Shown: positions 44,157 to 53,398, counted from the stretch's first letter. The stretch is 64,000 nt of DNA from Bacillota bacterium (GCA_023402845.1 JAEYFP010000045.1:186001-250000); one strand, 5' to 3'. Translations and numbers: made by a program. The notes: a model not told the origin generated them from the sequence alone.

Positions 44157-47100
44157 CTATTCTCCCTTCCAGACATGTTCCAGCAGCCGTGCAGCTTCCT
44201 CAAACTCGAAATATGTAATAAAATGCACCAATGCGCTATAATCAGAACCGTCCATGTTTGTTTTTAATCCATCGCTTATATTACGGAAACAATCCAGGGC
44301 TTCCATATCGCTTTCCCGTAACAGGTGCAGCAGGTGTTCTACGGAAACAGCTTTCAGGGGGGCCTTCTTCTTTGTGTCCGCTGCTGCAATATAATCCAAT
44401 TGCTGCGTGTTTTCAATGGCCTTAGAAACCTTGGAAAGATATTCTTCCAGTTCTTTCAATTCGGGCAATTCAGGAAATGACTCCTGCTGCATGCTTAACC
44501 GCTTCTCCATCTGAGGGATCAGTGAAGTCACTCCAGCCGCGCCGATATTTCCCGCAGCTCCTTTCAGCGTATGCAGCAGTTTGCCGGCTTCCGCAATATC
44601 CCCATCCAAAGCAGCATGACGGATTGCGGCAATCAACTCCTTTTGCTGTCCGGCAAAACGAAGCAGCAGCTCAGCATACAATTGCGTATTGCCTGCCGCG
44701 CGCAAAAGTCCCTGTTTGATATCCACACCTTCAATCTGCGGAAAGGGATGATGCAAAATTCTCTTTGGTCCCTCGTGATGAACATTCAACCATTTTGATA
44801 TGGTAGAGAAAAGAATATCCACATCAATAGGCTTGGCAATATGATCGTTCATTCCGGCCTCAAAACACTTTTGTTTTTCATCCGTCATCGTCCGCGCTGT
44901 CATTGCAATAACAGGAACCTCCGGGTCCAGTGCACGGATGCTCTTTGTCGCTTCAAAACCGTCCATTTCCGGCATTTGCAGATCCATCAGAATTAAATGG
45001 TACGACCGTGCAGGCGAAGCTTCAAAAAGCCTAACGGCTTGACGTCCGTCTTCTGCAATATCCACAAGCATTCCCTGACTCTCCAGCAGCTCCACCGCAA
45101 TTTGCAGATTGATGTCGTTATCCTCTGCCAGCAGAACCCTGAAACCGGACAAATCATATTTCTTTTCCTGAACTAAAATACGCTGATCTTTATTCTTCTG
45201 CTCGGGTGCAAACAGCTTGACCAGAAAATCATAAAGCATGGATTGACTGACAGGCTTCTCAAGAATACCGTCAATATATTGATCCGGAGGATTCTGCCGA
45301 ATTGCTTCCTCATTAGCGCCCGTCAGGAGCACAATGACCGGACTATTTTTTAAGCGGGAGGAATCCTTGAATGTCATAGCGGCTTCGATACCGTCCATTC
45401 CTTCCATGTAATGGTTCATAAGTATCACACGGAACGGATCCTCCGTATCTGCCTGCTCTGCCAGAATAATCCCCTGTTCCCCCGAGGCTACTGATTCAGC
45501 CCTGAATTTCAGTGCCCGAAGATATTCCACCAAGGTTTCTCTCACCATCTGATTGCTATCCACTACTAAAATCTTTTTTCCAAGCAGGTCAGGCGGCACA
45601 ATTTTCGAAGTTTCGCTCTTATCCGGCTCGATATCAAACCATACCGAGAAGATAAAGGTGCTGCCAACATTCTCCCGGCTGCTGACCTCTAAGGTACCTC
45701 CCATCAATTCGGCCAGTCCTTTGCTGATAGCCAATCCAAGTCCCGTCCCTCCAAACCGGCGGGTAGTGGAGCTGTCAGCCTGAGAGAATGCCTGAAACAA
45801 GGTCTCCTGCTGTTCCGCCGTAATGCCGATGCCGGTGTCGCTTACCAGGAACTGCAGTCTTACCCTGTTTTCAATTCTTCCTGTCAGCTTTACTTCTACG
45901 GATATCTCACCTCTTTCGGTGAATTTCACCGCGTTACCGGCAAGATTTGTTATAATTTCCGTAAGACGCATGGGATCACCTTTTATATATTCAGGAATCT
46001 CAGGTGAAATGCGGCATACAAATTCCAATCCTTTTTCCTGAGCCTGACGGCTGATGAACACAACAGAGTCTTCAATTACACTTTCCAGATGGAAAGCAAT
46101 ATTTTCAATATCCATTTTCCCGGAGTCTATTTTGGAGAAATCTAAAATATCATTGATAATACCGATAAGTGAGGTTGCGGAATGATGGATTTTCCCTATA
46201 TAATCCTGCTGTTTTGGAGACAGCTCCGTTTTCAGTGTAAGATAGGACATGCCGATAATGGCATTCATGGGTGTGCGGATTTCATGACTCATGTTGGCAA
46301 GAAACTGAGATTTGGCTTGTTCCGCCCGTTCCGCCTGATGCAGGGCAATCATCAGGTCCTCCTCCCTACGGCGCAGACCGTCTATATTACTCCGCAGCGC
46401 GGCTACCATAGTACGGAGTGCCTCCGCCAAAATTCCAAGCTCATTATTTGACCGGTGATGAATGGTAACATTCAGATCCCCATGCGTAATCTCTTCTGCT
46501 GCCTGTGCCATATCCGCCAGGGGCCTGGTGATAATCCGGCGTACCAAAAACAGCAGGACGGCTATTACAAGGGCCATCAGCGCCAACTCAATAATCACGG
46601 ATGTGAATACGGATTTTTGCTGCATCGCATTAATTTCAGCAACAGGCACACCGGCAAAAAAAACACCGATTGGGTTTCCCTCCGGATCAAGGATCGGTTT
46701 ATAGGCAGCGGCGTAAGGAGCATCCAGAATTTCGGTCTGGCCATGATACACCGTACCCTCTTTGAGAACAACCTCGGCAATCCGGGCATCCAGCTTTGTG
46801 CCTACCGCACGCTGCCCCTCCTTCATGATGGTGGTGTTGACCCGCTCATCACCGATAAAAACAGTAAACTCATTACCCGTCATATCTTTCATTTTGTCCA
46901 CAAAATCAGTATTTACCAGTGAATGGCCTGCAGAAACCACACCGATGACCTCTCCGCGTTCATTTTTCACCGGTGCGCCGGTGCGCATACTCAGGCGGGT
47001 TACCGTACCGAACTCAATATAGCTTGAAACTTCTCCTGCCAGAGCCTGGTCGATATTCTTTTGACCACTGATGGAATCTCCGAACCGATCGCTGTTTGTG

Positions 47101-47465
47101 CGGACGATTACGTCTCCTTTTTCATCAGTAAATACGACGAAATCTATATTGGGTCCCATTAGACGAATTGTCTGCTCAGCCGTCTCCCGTAGGACTGCCG
47201 TGTTCTCCGATTCTATTGCTTGGATGACATCCTTGTTTTCCGCCAGCCTTTCTGCCGTCAATCTGGAGACAACCCGATAGTCGTCTACAATTACATCCAT
47301 CGTTTCAAGTGCTTTCTGGCTTCGTGTGATATCGATTTGATCTATGACATTGCGATTGCTCTCGGACATGTAGATAACTGAAAAAATCCCGACAACAAAA
47401 ATGCCGCAGACAGAAAGAAATGTAAACGTAAACTTGATTTTTTTGAAAAAAGGAATCGCTGTCAT
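44157..47465 (-). CDS. Hybrid sensor histidine kinase (Cache-HAMP-HisKA-HATPase-REC-REC-HPt)
   Basis: This 1102-residue membrane kinase has a first helix at about residues 10-31, an extracellular Cache-like sensor (about 35-285; DFVVFTDEKGDVIVRTN, GVVSAGHSL, GVFFAGVPVAEI), a second helix (about 288-310), HAMP, HisKA with the phospho-histidine in ANMSHEIRTPMNAI, and an ATPase domain (DTGIGI, FGGTGLGLAISK). Two receivers follow: in the first the acceptor aspartate is replaced (VILMNHYMEGMDG), while the second is intact (LILMDLQMPEMDG). An HPt domain with LLHTLKGAAGNIGA closes the relay. It pairs with the HD-GYP regulator next door. Confidence 0.92.
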   Translation of the reverse strand: MTAIPFFKKIKFTFTFLSVCGIFVVGIFSVIYMSESNRNVIDQIDITRSQKALETMDVIVDDYRVVSRLTAERLAENKDVIQAIESENTAVLRETAEQTIRLMGPNIDFVVFTDEKGDVIVRTNSDRFGDSISGQKNIDQALAGEVSSYIEFGTVTRLSMRTGAPVKNERGEVIGVVSAGHSLVNTDFVDKMKDMTGNEFTVFIGDERVNTTIMKEGQRAVGTKLDARIAEVVLKEGTVYHGQTEILDAPYAAAYKPILDPEGNPIGVFFAGVPVAEINAMQQKSVFTSVIIELALMALVIAVLLFLVRRIITRPLADMAQAAEEITHGDLNVTIHHRSNNELGILAEALRTMVAALRSNIDGLRRREEDLMIALHQAERAEQAKSQFLANMSHEIRTPMNAIIGMSYLTLKTELSPKQQDYIGKIHHSATSLIGIINDILDFSKIDSGKMDIENIAFHLESVIEDSVVFISRQAQEKGLEFVCRISPEIPEYIKGDPMRLTEIITNLAGNAVKFTERGEISVEVKLTGRIENRVRLQFLVSDTGIGITAEQQETLFQAFSQADSSTTRRFGGTGLGLAISKGLAELMGGTLEVSSRENVGSTFIFSVWFDIEPDKSETSKIVPPDLLGKKILVVDSNQMVRETLVEYLRALKFRAESVASGEQGIILAEQADTEDPFRVILMNHYMEGMDGIEAAMTFKDSSRLKNSPVIVLLTGANEEAIRQNPPDQYIDGILEKPVSQSMLYDFLVKLFAPEQKNKDQRILVQEKKYDLSGFRVLLAEDNDINLQIAVELLESQGMLVDIAEDGRQAVRLFEASPARSYHLILMDLQMPEMDGFEATKSIRALDPEVPVIAMTARTMTDEKQKCFEAGMNDHIAKPIDVDILFSTISKWLNVHHEGPKRILHHPFPQIEGVDIKQGLLRAAGNTQLYAELLLRFAGQQKELIAAIRHAALDGDIAEAGKLLHTLKGAAGNIGAAGVTSLIPQMEKRLSMQQESFPELPELKELEEYLSKVSKAIENTQQLDYIAAADTKKKAPLKAVSVEHLLHLLRESDMEALDCFRNISDGLKTNMDGSDYSALVHFITYFEFEEAARLLEHVWKGE

Positions 47466-47818
47466 AAGAAACCCTCCAATCTTTTATTCCTTCCAATTTT
47501 TTGCTAATGCAAATACTTTATCTATTTTGTCTCATCTAAAAACTGAGCAGTCTTGTTGGAAGATCGGGTATCTCAATATTTCTCTGATATTGAGCGGTAT
47601 TCATCAGGGCAGAACTCTCATTTATGTAAAAATATCATTTTTCACGCAGCTATTTTCAATACATAATATAATTCTACATAAATTTCTATCATTCTTCAAC
47701 AATTTCTTATGAAATTTTTGGGAAAATCCCTTCCTCCAAAATTGTTGACTGCAAATTAAGGATATGATATATTAATCGTTGGTTAGTTTTGGCTAACCAG
47801 AAAAGGACAAATTAGATT
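47466..47818. promoter_or_regulatory. Divergent kinase / feoA region with promoter and iron-type operator for feoA
   Basis: Toward feoA a promoter is clear: TTGACT at 47745-47750, 17-base spacer, TATATT at 47768-47773. Just downstream lies the inverted repeat TGGTTAG-TTTTGG-CTAACCA at 47780-47799, placed to block transcription. The same GTTAG-N6-CTAAC core recurs before the iron transporter operon at 59648-59665. A separate 8-bp hairpin CTCAATAT/ATATTGAG is at 47572-47594. No riboswitch consensus was recognised. Confidence 0.65.
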
Positions 47819-48031
47819 ATGCCACTGTCATTAGCTGAGATAGGAATTCCATATACTATTGTTCGCGTTGCAGGCAAGGAAAAAGAGCGGCGCCATCTGG
47901 AAGACTTAGGCTTCATTGCGGGAACTGTTGTGGTTGTAATTTCTAAGTTTAACCACTATATTCTTTTAAACATAAGGGGATCACGGATTGGTATCGGGGA
48001 AGAACTCGGAAGAAGAATTATTTTAAAATAA
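47819..48031 (+). CDS. feoA: FeoA-domain protein
   Basis: This 70-residue protein is a single FeoA/SH3-like beta-barrel domain: YTIVRVAGKEKERRHLEDLGFIAGTVVVVI, then YILLNIRGSRIGIGEELGRRIIL. FeoA proteins assist the ferrous iron transporter FeoB. No feoB follows; the next gene is a GGDEF-EAL protein. A DtxR/IdeR-like inverted repeat lies in the promoter, which supports iron control. A distant FeoB partner or a stand-alone regulatory role are both possible. Confidence 0.88.
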   Translation: MPLSLAEIGIPYTIVRVAGKEKERRHLEDLGFIAGTVVVVISKFNHYILLNIRGSRIGIGEELGRRIILK

Positions 48032-48062
48032 GAATGAATCAGAAAGAAGGTTGATCATTGAT

Positions 48063-50117
48063 ATGAGAAACAAGGCTATTGTTTTGCTATCATATGCCTC
48101 CATTGCCATGATCGCAATGATATGTATCATTCAAATGGTGCTGCTGTCACAGGATGTACAGCCGGCAAATATACCGGAATCAATTCAACGCTATTTTTGG
48201 CGCAGCCAGCTGATAACTCTCCTGCTCGGATTATCAGCGCTCGCCATTATTTTTTTTACAGAAAGTATTCACAGCTCTCTAAAGCGAAACGCTTATACAG
48301 ACATTACGGGAATTATGAATAAGCATGCCTGTATGGAGCATATGAGTATTCTGGATTGCCGTGACAGTACGGTGGGTATCGGCCTTGCCATGTTTGATTT
48401 AAACAATTTGAAAAAGGTCAATGATTTTTACGGACACGAGGCGGGAGACCTGTTGATTCAGCAATTTGTCATTTTACTTCGTCAATGTGCAGAAAAGAAA
48501 TTTTTTCTTGGCCGCTTTGGCGGAGATGAATTTATTGTAATCATACAAAATTGTGAAGAAAGCATGATGCTGAATTTTTTGGAGCAAGTCAGCAAAGCGG
48601 TTGAGAAAAATAATGCGGCAAATACAATTGGAATCAGCTATGCATGCGGCTTCGCAATCAGTACGCGGGAGCACTATTATCTGGTTGATGAGCTTCTCAA
48701 AGAAGCTGATAAAAAAATGTATCAGAATAAAAAAATAATTAAATCCGGTGAGCTGACCGAACCCCAGCAAATAAGTAAAGTGCTGGATAGCGACAGAGTA
48801 AACTCGGCAGAAAAAGACGGCTTGACAGGAATGTTCAGTCATGATACTTTCGTTTCCACTGTGACAAAAGTCCTCCAAATTTACAATGATCGTTCACGAT
48901 TGGCACTGATATGCTCCGATATCCATAATTTCAGATTCTTTAATGAATTATACGGACATAAAGAAGGGGACCATATTCTTCGTCAATTCTCAATAGAATT
49001 GAACAGGCAGCCTTTCTGTCTGTGTTCCTACAGATTATATTCCGATAATTTTGCTTTTTTGGCGGATGTATCACAGTTTTCGGAAGAACAGGCAGTGGAA
49101 ATGATCCAGGCATGGAACATACGATTTGCCGCCGGCATCGACAATGCCTATCCGGGCAGTCGGTTTATCTTAAAAAGCGGGATATACTTTCTTTCCAATT
49201 TCCATGAGTCGGTGGAGACCATGCTAAATAATGCTGATTGTGCACGCAAATCTTCCAAGCCTAATTTTAAAAATATTGTGGTTTATTCCGACGAACTGAG
49301 CCGGGAGATAAAACTGCGTTTTGACACTGTCAATTCATTTCAGAGAGCGCTGGATCGTCATGAATTCCATGTTTATGTACAGCCAAAAGTATCCTGCCGG
49401 GACAAAAAAATATGCAGTGCCGAAGCCCTTGTTCGCTGGCAGAAAAGTGACGGGATATTTCTTCCCCCGGATACCTTTGTACCAATTTTGGAGCAGTCGG
49501 GGGACATTATTAATATGGATTTTTATGTATATGAGAAAGTATTTGAATACCTTTATCAACAGCAAGTGAACAAAAAAACAGTCACTCCTCTTTCTGTCAA
49601 TGTATCCCGTGTGCATCTTACTATGACGGAAAGCTTCATGGAAAGAATCAGCCGGCTCCATTCCCGTTACCCTGTTCCGCCTTCCCTGATTACCTTTGAA
49701 TTGACTGAAAGCGCTTATATACAGGAAATCTATTCAGCCGAACAATTTGTCAACCGGCTGCACGCATTGGGATACCGCGTTTCTATGGACGACTTTGGCA
49801 GCGGATATTCTTCTTTGAAAGGACTATATCCCATGCATTTTGATGAGGTCAAATTTGATCAGGCCTTTATCAGAAATGAGATTACAGAAGAAGCCGGCAA
49901 CTGGTTAATCCGGCTCATTAATCTTGTCAAGAGTCTGAATACCACCATTGTCTGTGAAGGCGTTGAGACGGACGAAACGATTACCCTGCTGGAACAATCC
50001 AACTGCGATCTGCTTCAGGGCTACTATTATTATAAGCCCTTTCCTCTTGGGAACTTGCCGGCTTTGGTAGACATACCTGCTTATTTGACAGATACATACT
50101 CATTACCTTCTATATAA
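48063..50117 (+). CDS. Membrane GGDEF-GGDEF-EAL cyclic di-GMP enzyme
   Basis: This 684-residue protein has two N-terminal membrane helices, a first GGDEF domain with intact FGRFGGDEFIVI-type active site (GRFGGDEFIVII), a second GGDEF domain degenerated to YRLYSDNFAFL, and a C-terminal EAL domain with AEALVRW, FELTESAYI, MDDFGSGYSSLKGLYPMHFDEVKFDQ and CEGVET. The EAL metal residues look complete, so both synthesis and degradation of c-di-GMP are possible. The start at 48063 is preferred to a TTG at 48051 that abuts the AGAAGG site. Its 3' end overlaps the convergent glycosylase gene by 37 bases. Confidence 0.88.
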   Translation: MRNKAIVLLSYASIAMIAMICIIQMVLLSQDVQPANIPESIQRYFWRSQLITLLLGLSALAIIFFTESIHSSLKRNAYTDITGIMNKHACMEHMSILDCRDSTVGIGLAMFDLNNLKKVNDFYGHEAGDLLIQQFVILLRQCAEKKFFLGRFGGDEFIVIIQNCEESMMLNFLEQVSKAVEKNNAANTIGISYACGFAISTREHYYLVDELLKEADKKMYQNKKIIKSGELTEPQQISKVLDSDRVNSAEKDGLTGMFSHDTFVSTVTKVLQIYNDRSRLALICSDIHNFRFFNELYGHKEGDHILRQFSIELNRQPFCLCSYRLYSDNFAFLADVSQFSEEQAVEMIQAWNIRFAAGIDNAYPGSRFILKSGIYFLSNFHESVETMLNNADCARKSSKPNFKNIVVYSDELSREIKLRFDTVNSFQRALDRHEFHVYVQPKVSCRDKKICSAEALVRWQKSDGIFLPPDTFVPILEQSGDIINMDFYVYEKVFEYLYQQQVNKKTVTPLSVNVSRVHLTMTESFMERISRLHSRYPVPPSLITFELTESAYIQEIYSAEQFVNRLHALGYRVSMDDFGSGYSSLKGLYPMHFDEVKFDQAFIRNEITEEAGNWLIRLINLVKSLNTTIVCEGVETDETITLLEQSNCDLLQGYYYYKPFPLGNLPALVDIPAYLTDTYSLPSI

Positions 50118-50692
50118 AATCGCCAGGGATAGTCCCTTGCTTCCCCCGCATAGTCAATACCTATCCGTTTTGTTGTTACTATGCTTAGGTTTTTGCTTTC
50201 GCCTTCCTCAATGTATACTTCATTGCCGCACAAATCCATACCGTTAAAGCTCCTGTCTAATGATAATGCACAGCACAATTTACCGGGTCCGTTCGTAAGA
50301 CCTCTGCGCTGACCTTTTGTCAACTGTTCATAAGACTTTCCAAATCTCCTTTGCGCCATCCCTTCAATTCCTTCCAACGGCTCAGCGGCCCTTATTAAAA
50401 CTGCTTGAGGCTTTTCTTTTTCATTAGTTACTACATTGAAACAGAAATACATGCCATAGATCATAAATAGATAAGAAAATCCGGGACTTCCATACATAAC
50501 CTCCACTCCGGATGTCCTTTTGCCGCCATAGGAATGTGCCGCCTTATCTTCTAAGCCCATATACGCCTCCGCTTCGATAATCTCAGCAGAAGTTCTTTGT
50601 CCGTCTATCTCATGTACAAGTATTTTCCCCAAAAGCTCTTTGGCAACTAAGATTGAGTCCCGGTTATAAAAATCCCTCTCCAATTTTTTCAA
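50081..50692 (-). CDS. 3-methyladenine DNA glycosylase (AAG/MPG family)
   Basis: This 203-residue protein matches the mammalian-type alkyladenine glycosylase family: DSILVAKELLGKILVHE, IIEAEAYMGLEDKAAHSYGGKRTSGVEVMYG with the catalytic glutamate, SYLFMIYGMYFCFNVVTN, and GPGKLCCALSLDRSFNG. It excises alkylated purines for base-excision repair. The start is a TTG at 50692, chosen by family length, with only a weak GGGA upstream. The 3' end overlaps the convergent GGDEF-EAL gene. Confidence 0.9.
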   Translation of the reverse strand: MKKLERDFYNRDSILVAKELLGKILVHEIDGQRTSAEIIEAEAYMGLEDKAAHSYGGKRTSGVEVMYGSPGFSYLFMIYGMYFCFNVVTNEKEKPQAVLIRAAEPLEGIEGMAQRRFGKSYEQLTKGQRRGLTNGPGKLCCALSLDRSFNGMDLCGNEVYIEEGESKNLSIVTTKRIGIDYAGEARDYPWRFYIEGNEYVSVK

Positions 50693-50713
50693 TTTGATCC
50701 ACTTTCCCGAATT

Positions 50714-52357
50714 TTATTCATCGTTTGCCTTCAACTTCTCAAAACCTTTTCTATAGGTCCGTCCTTTGCCAGTTCGTCTGCCGTGCTCCGGCATATTACT
50801 CCCCTTCGCTCTCTGTCCAATTCTCCATCGTACGATATCAGTGATGAGTTCATAATCGATCGGCTTGCCAAGCGGCAGCTGAATTGCTCCCTTGGATGTC
50901 TTATATCCTGCAAGCCGCTCCGCAAATTCAGACGTAGCTTCGCCGCCGGGATACAGTCCGATATGTTTTTTAAACGCCGCAAAATGAATCAGATTTTCAC
51001 CCTGCCAAAATGTCGGCATCTGCCATGAGATCCTCTCTACGGCTTCCGGCGCGGCTGCACGGATAGTTTTACGAATACGCTGCAGCAAAGACCGCACCTC
51101 TTTCGGTTGTGCCGCAATATATTCGTCAATACTGCTTACGTTCACACAAGTCTCTGTTGATGAAGCGTCATTTTTGGAAGCCGTATGCAATGACTCTCTC
51201 TTTAACGCCGGAAAGTTGTTCTTTAACGGGTAGGGATGATCTTTTATTTCTATTAATTTCTTCCCAATCAGCTTCTCAATATTGTTAAGCTGTCCCTTTT
51301 CATCAAAATCGCAGAAGGATATTGCTGTTCCTCCAAGCCCTGCCCTGCCTGTCCGTCCAATACGATGTACATACGTCTCCGGTATATCCGGCAGGTCATA
51401 GTTAATCACATGCGTCAGTTCATCTATGTCTATTCCCCTTGCGGCAATATCTGTCGCAAGCAATATTCGCAATGTTTTATTTTTAAAACTATTTAACGCT
51501 CTCTGACGTGCGCCTTGTGATTTATCACCATGAATTGCCTGTGCAATTACGTTATTCCTTGATAACTGCTTAATAAGCCGATCCGCTCCGTGCTTGGTAC
51601 GAGTAAAAACCAGTGCCGAAACTATGCTTTTATCTTTTAGTATGTGCAAAAGCAGATCTTTCTTATTACTTTTATCAACAAAGTACAAGTACTGCTCGAT
51701 GGTATCCACTGTTGATGATACCGGAGTGATTTCTATTTTCTCAGGAGTCTTCAGAATCGTACCGGCCAGTTTGGCGATGTCCGGCGGCATCGTAGCCGAA
51801 AAAAGCAATGTTTGCTTTTTTAAAGGTGTTTTTGCAATGATCTTTCTAACATCATGAATAAATCCCATATCCAGCATACGGTCTGCTTCGTCTAATATAA
51901 ATATCTTAATATGCTCTATATTTACAATTTTCTGATTAATTAAGTCCAGCAGTCTTCCCGGCGTTGCCACAAGGATATCTATCCTTTGCTTTAAATTTTC
52001 CTCCTGCGTCTTTTGAGACACTCCCCCAAAGACGACACAGCATCGTAAATCCGTAAATTTCCCGTAAGTATTAAAACTTTCATAAATTTGCAGAGCAAGC
52101 TCCCTTGTCGGGGTTACAATTAAAGCTCTTATATTTTGTTTTGTCTGATCGGATACTTTTTCTTCGCTGAGCAGCTGAAGCGTCGGTATTGCAAATGCGG
52201 CTGTTTTCCCGGTACCGGTCTGGGCACAACCGAGCAAATCACGGCCGCTTAAAATAACCGGTATTGCCTTTTCCTGGATCGGTGTAGGAACCTCATAATT
52301 TTCCTTTTTTAATGCCTTTCTAATTTCAGGCATAATATTTAAATCTTTAAATTGCAT
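50714..52357 (-). CDS. DEAD-box RNA helicase fused to a DUF1801 (YdhG-like) domain
   Basis: This 547-residue protein has a complete RhlE-type helicase core (about residues 1-370): the Q motif FKDLNIMPEI...PTPIQ, AQTGTGKT, PTRELALQ, VLDEADRMLD-type motif II (ILDEADRMLD), FSATMP, ATDIAARGID and HRIGRTGR. The C-terminal 130 residues, where a basic tail is expected, instead form a DUF1801 domain (SIDEYIAAQPKEVRSLLQRIRKTI, ISWQMPTFWQGENLIHFAAFKKHIGLYPGG), then a short basic end. AGAGGAGAG precedes the chosen start. Its RNA target is unknown. Confidence 0.9.
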   Translation of the reverse strand: MQFKDLNIMPEIRKALKKENYEVPTPIQEKAIPVILSGRDLLGCAQTGTGKTAAFAIPTLQLLSEEKVSDQTKQNIRALIVTPTRELALQIYESFNTYGKFTDLRCCVVFGGVSQKTQEENLKQRIDILVATPGRLLDLINQKIVNIEHIKIFILDEADRMLDMGFIHDVRKIIAKTPLKKQTLLFSATMPPDIAKLAGTILKTPEKIEITPVSSTVDTIEQYLYFVDKSNKKDLLLHILKDKSIVSALVFTRTKHGADRLIKQLSRNNVIAQAIHGDKSQGARQRALNSFKNKTLRILLATDIAARGIDIDELTHVINYDLPDIPETYVHRIGRTGRAGLGGTAISFCDFDEKGQLNNIEKLIGKKLIEIKDHPYPLKNNFPALKRESLHTASKNDASSTETCVNVSSIDEYIAAQPKEVRSLLQRIRKTIRAAAPEAVERISWQMPTFWQGENLIHFAAFKKHIGLYPGGEATSEFAERLAGYKTSKGAIQLPLGKPIDYELITDIVRWRIGQRAKGSNMPEHGRRTGKGRTYRKGFEKLKANDE

Positions 52358-52522
52358 AAACTCTCCTCTTCCCTTCACGCAGCCCGGTAATTTTTAAAAA
52401 CTCTACGGCTGCATAAGGTAGTTCTGTATAGAATTTTTAGTAACTTTTCATAATACAACTCCTTGATTATTATAATACAATAAAGCAAAAATGCAACCGA
52501 TATGGGTTGCATTTGCCGTTTT

Positions 52523-52912
52523 TCAGTGATGCTCACAGCCATTCTCATGTTCCTTGCAAGTATGAGCATCCTCATGGTGATGATCACATTTAACATTGGG
52601 ATCGTAATTTAGCCGTTTCATAAGATAATCCTCCACAGCTATATCTGCCTCTCCCGTTACGCCGCCAAAAAATTCGATTCCATTTTCAGACAATAAATTT
52701 TGAGCACCGCTTCCGATACCCCCGCAGATCAGCACGGAAACCTTTCGGTTTTTCAGAATATCAACAAGTTCACCATGTCCGTGACCATCTGCAGAAAGAA
52801 TTTCTCCAGCGATCACTCTGCCTTCACTTACCTCATAAATTTTGAAGGTTTCTGTTTTCCCGAAATGTTGAAACACCTGTTTGTTCTCATAAGGTACTGC
52901 AATGACCATCAT
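52523..52912 (-). CDS. NifX/NafY-like dinitrogenase iron-molybdenum cofactor-binding protein
   Basis: This 129-residue protein is a single Nitro_FeMo-Co domain: MVIAVPYENKQVFQHFGKTETFKIYEV, ILICGGIGSGAQNLL-type core (VLICGGIGSGAQNLLSENGIEFF) and AVEDYLMKRL, followed by a His/Cys-rich tail (CDHHHEDAHTCKEHENGCEHH) suited to metal binding. Such stand-alone proteins are widespread in anaerobes that do not fix nitrogen, so a general Fe-S/metal role is as likely as a Nif role. AGGAGG lies six bases before the first ATG. It lies 18 bases after the DUF134 regulator. Confidence 0.85.
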   Translation of the reverse strand: MMVIAVPYENKQVFQHFGKTETFKIYEVSEGRVIAGEILSADGHGHGELVDILKNRKVSVLICGGIGSGAQNLLSENGIEFFGGVTGEADIAVEDYLMKRLNYDPNVKCDHHHEDAHTCKEHENGCEHH

Positions 52913-52930
52913 TATAATCCTCCTGTTTAT

Positions 52931-53314
52931 CTATTTACTAATATCCTTCTCTCCCGCAGCAGTTCTTTCCGAATGCCGTTCCCTGTGACAGTGTCTGCAG
53001 CCGCAATGAGATGGGCGTTCATTACAAAGGATATAATTACCGCCTTCCATGTGCAGCTCCTTTCCTTTCACAAGACACTCCGCCAGCTTAACGCGGGCAC
53101 TGTTATAGATTGCCTGCGCCGTTGTTCTGGCAACCCCCATTCGCTCGGCACACTCTTCCTGTGTCAGCCCTTCCAGATCGATCAGTCTGATTGCTTCAAA
53201 TTCATCAATCGCCATATTGATTGCCTGTACCTGGGATTCCTTCGTATCCAGCGGACCAAAAATCCTGCTCTGCGGCATACAACATACCCGTCTGCATTTG
53301 TGAGGTCTTGGCAT
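52931..53314 (-). CDS. DUF134 helix-turn-helix regulator
   Basis: This 127-residue DUF134 protein begins PRPHKCRRVCCMPQSRIFGP, followed by a sigma-70-region-4-like helix-turn-helix (EFEAIRLIDLEGLTQEECAERMGVARTTAQAIYNSARVKLAE). The C-terminal CNERPSHCGCRHCH cysteines could bind metal. The DUF134/NifX-like pairing recurs in anaerobes. A 34-base palindrome directly downstream of its -10 box makes autoregulation likely. Confidence 0.85.
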   Translation of the reverse strand: MPRPHKCRRVCCMPQSRIFGPLDTKESQVQAINMAIDEFEAIRLIDLEGLTQEECAERMGVARTTAQAIYNSARVKLAECLVKGKELHMEGGNYILCNERPSHCGCRHCHRERHSERTAAGEKDISK

Positions 53315-53336
53315 ATAGCTACCGCCTTTCTGAGTT

Positions 53337-53398
53337 CATTACATAAATGGCATATGCCATTTATGTAATGATTATACTCTATTATTGTCATATGTCAA
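53337..53398 (-). promoter_or_regulatory. Promoter and 34-bp perfect palindromic operator of the DUF134/NifX-like operon
   Basis: On the minus strand TTGACA (53398-53393), a 16-base spacer and TATAAT (53376-53371) form a strong promoter. Directly abutting it, 53337-53370 is a perfect 34-base palindrome with no loop (half-site CATTACATAAATGGCAT). The position, covering the transcription start, is that of a repressor site. The likely binder is the DUF134 protein itself. Confidence 0.75.

Noticed and set aside
47466..47744. A c-di-GMP riboswitch between the hybrid kinase and feoA
   Set aside because: The neighbouring c-di-GMP genes suggested it, but no GEMM-type core sequence was found on either strand.
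50081..50117. Convergent 37-base overlap of the GGDEF-EAL and glycosylase genes as a sign of misannotated ends
   Set aside because: Both reading frames end at natural stops and both C-termini fit their families; short convergent overlaps are ordinary.
52375..52596. 73-codon minus-strand open frame
   Set aside because: It overlaps the NifX-like gene in another frame, has low-complexity hydrophobic content and no ribosome binding site.
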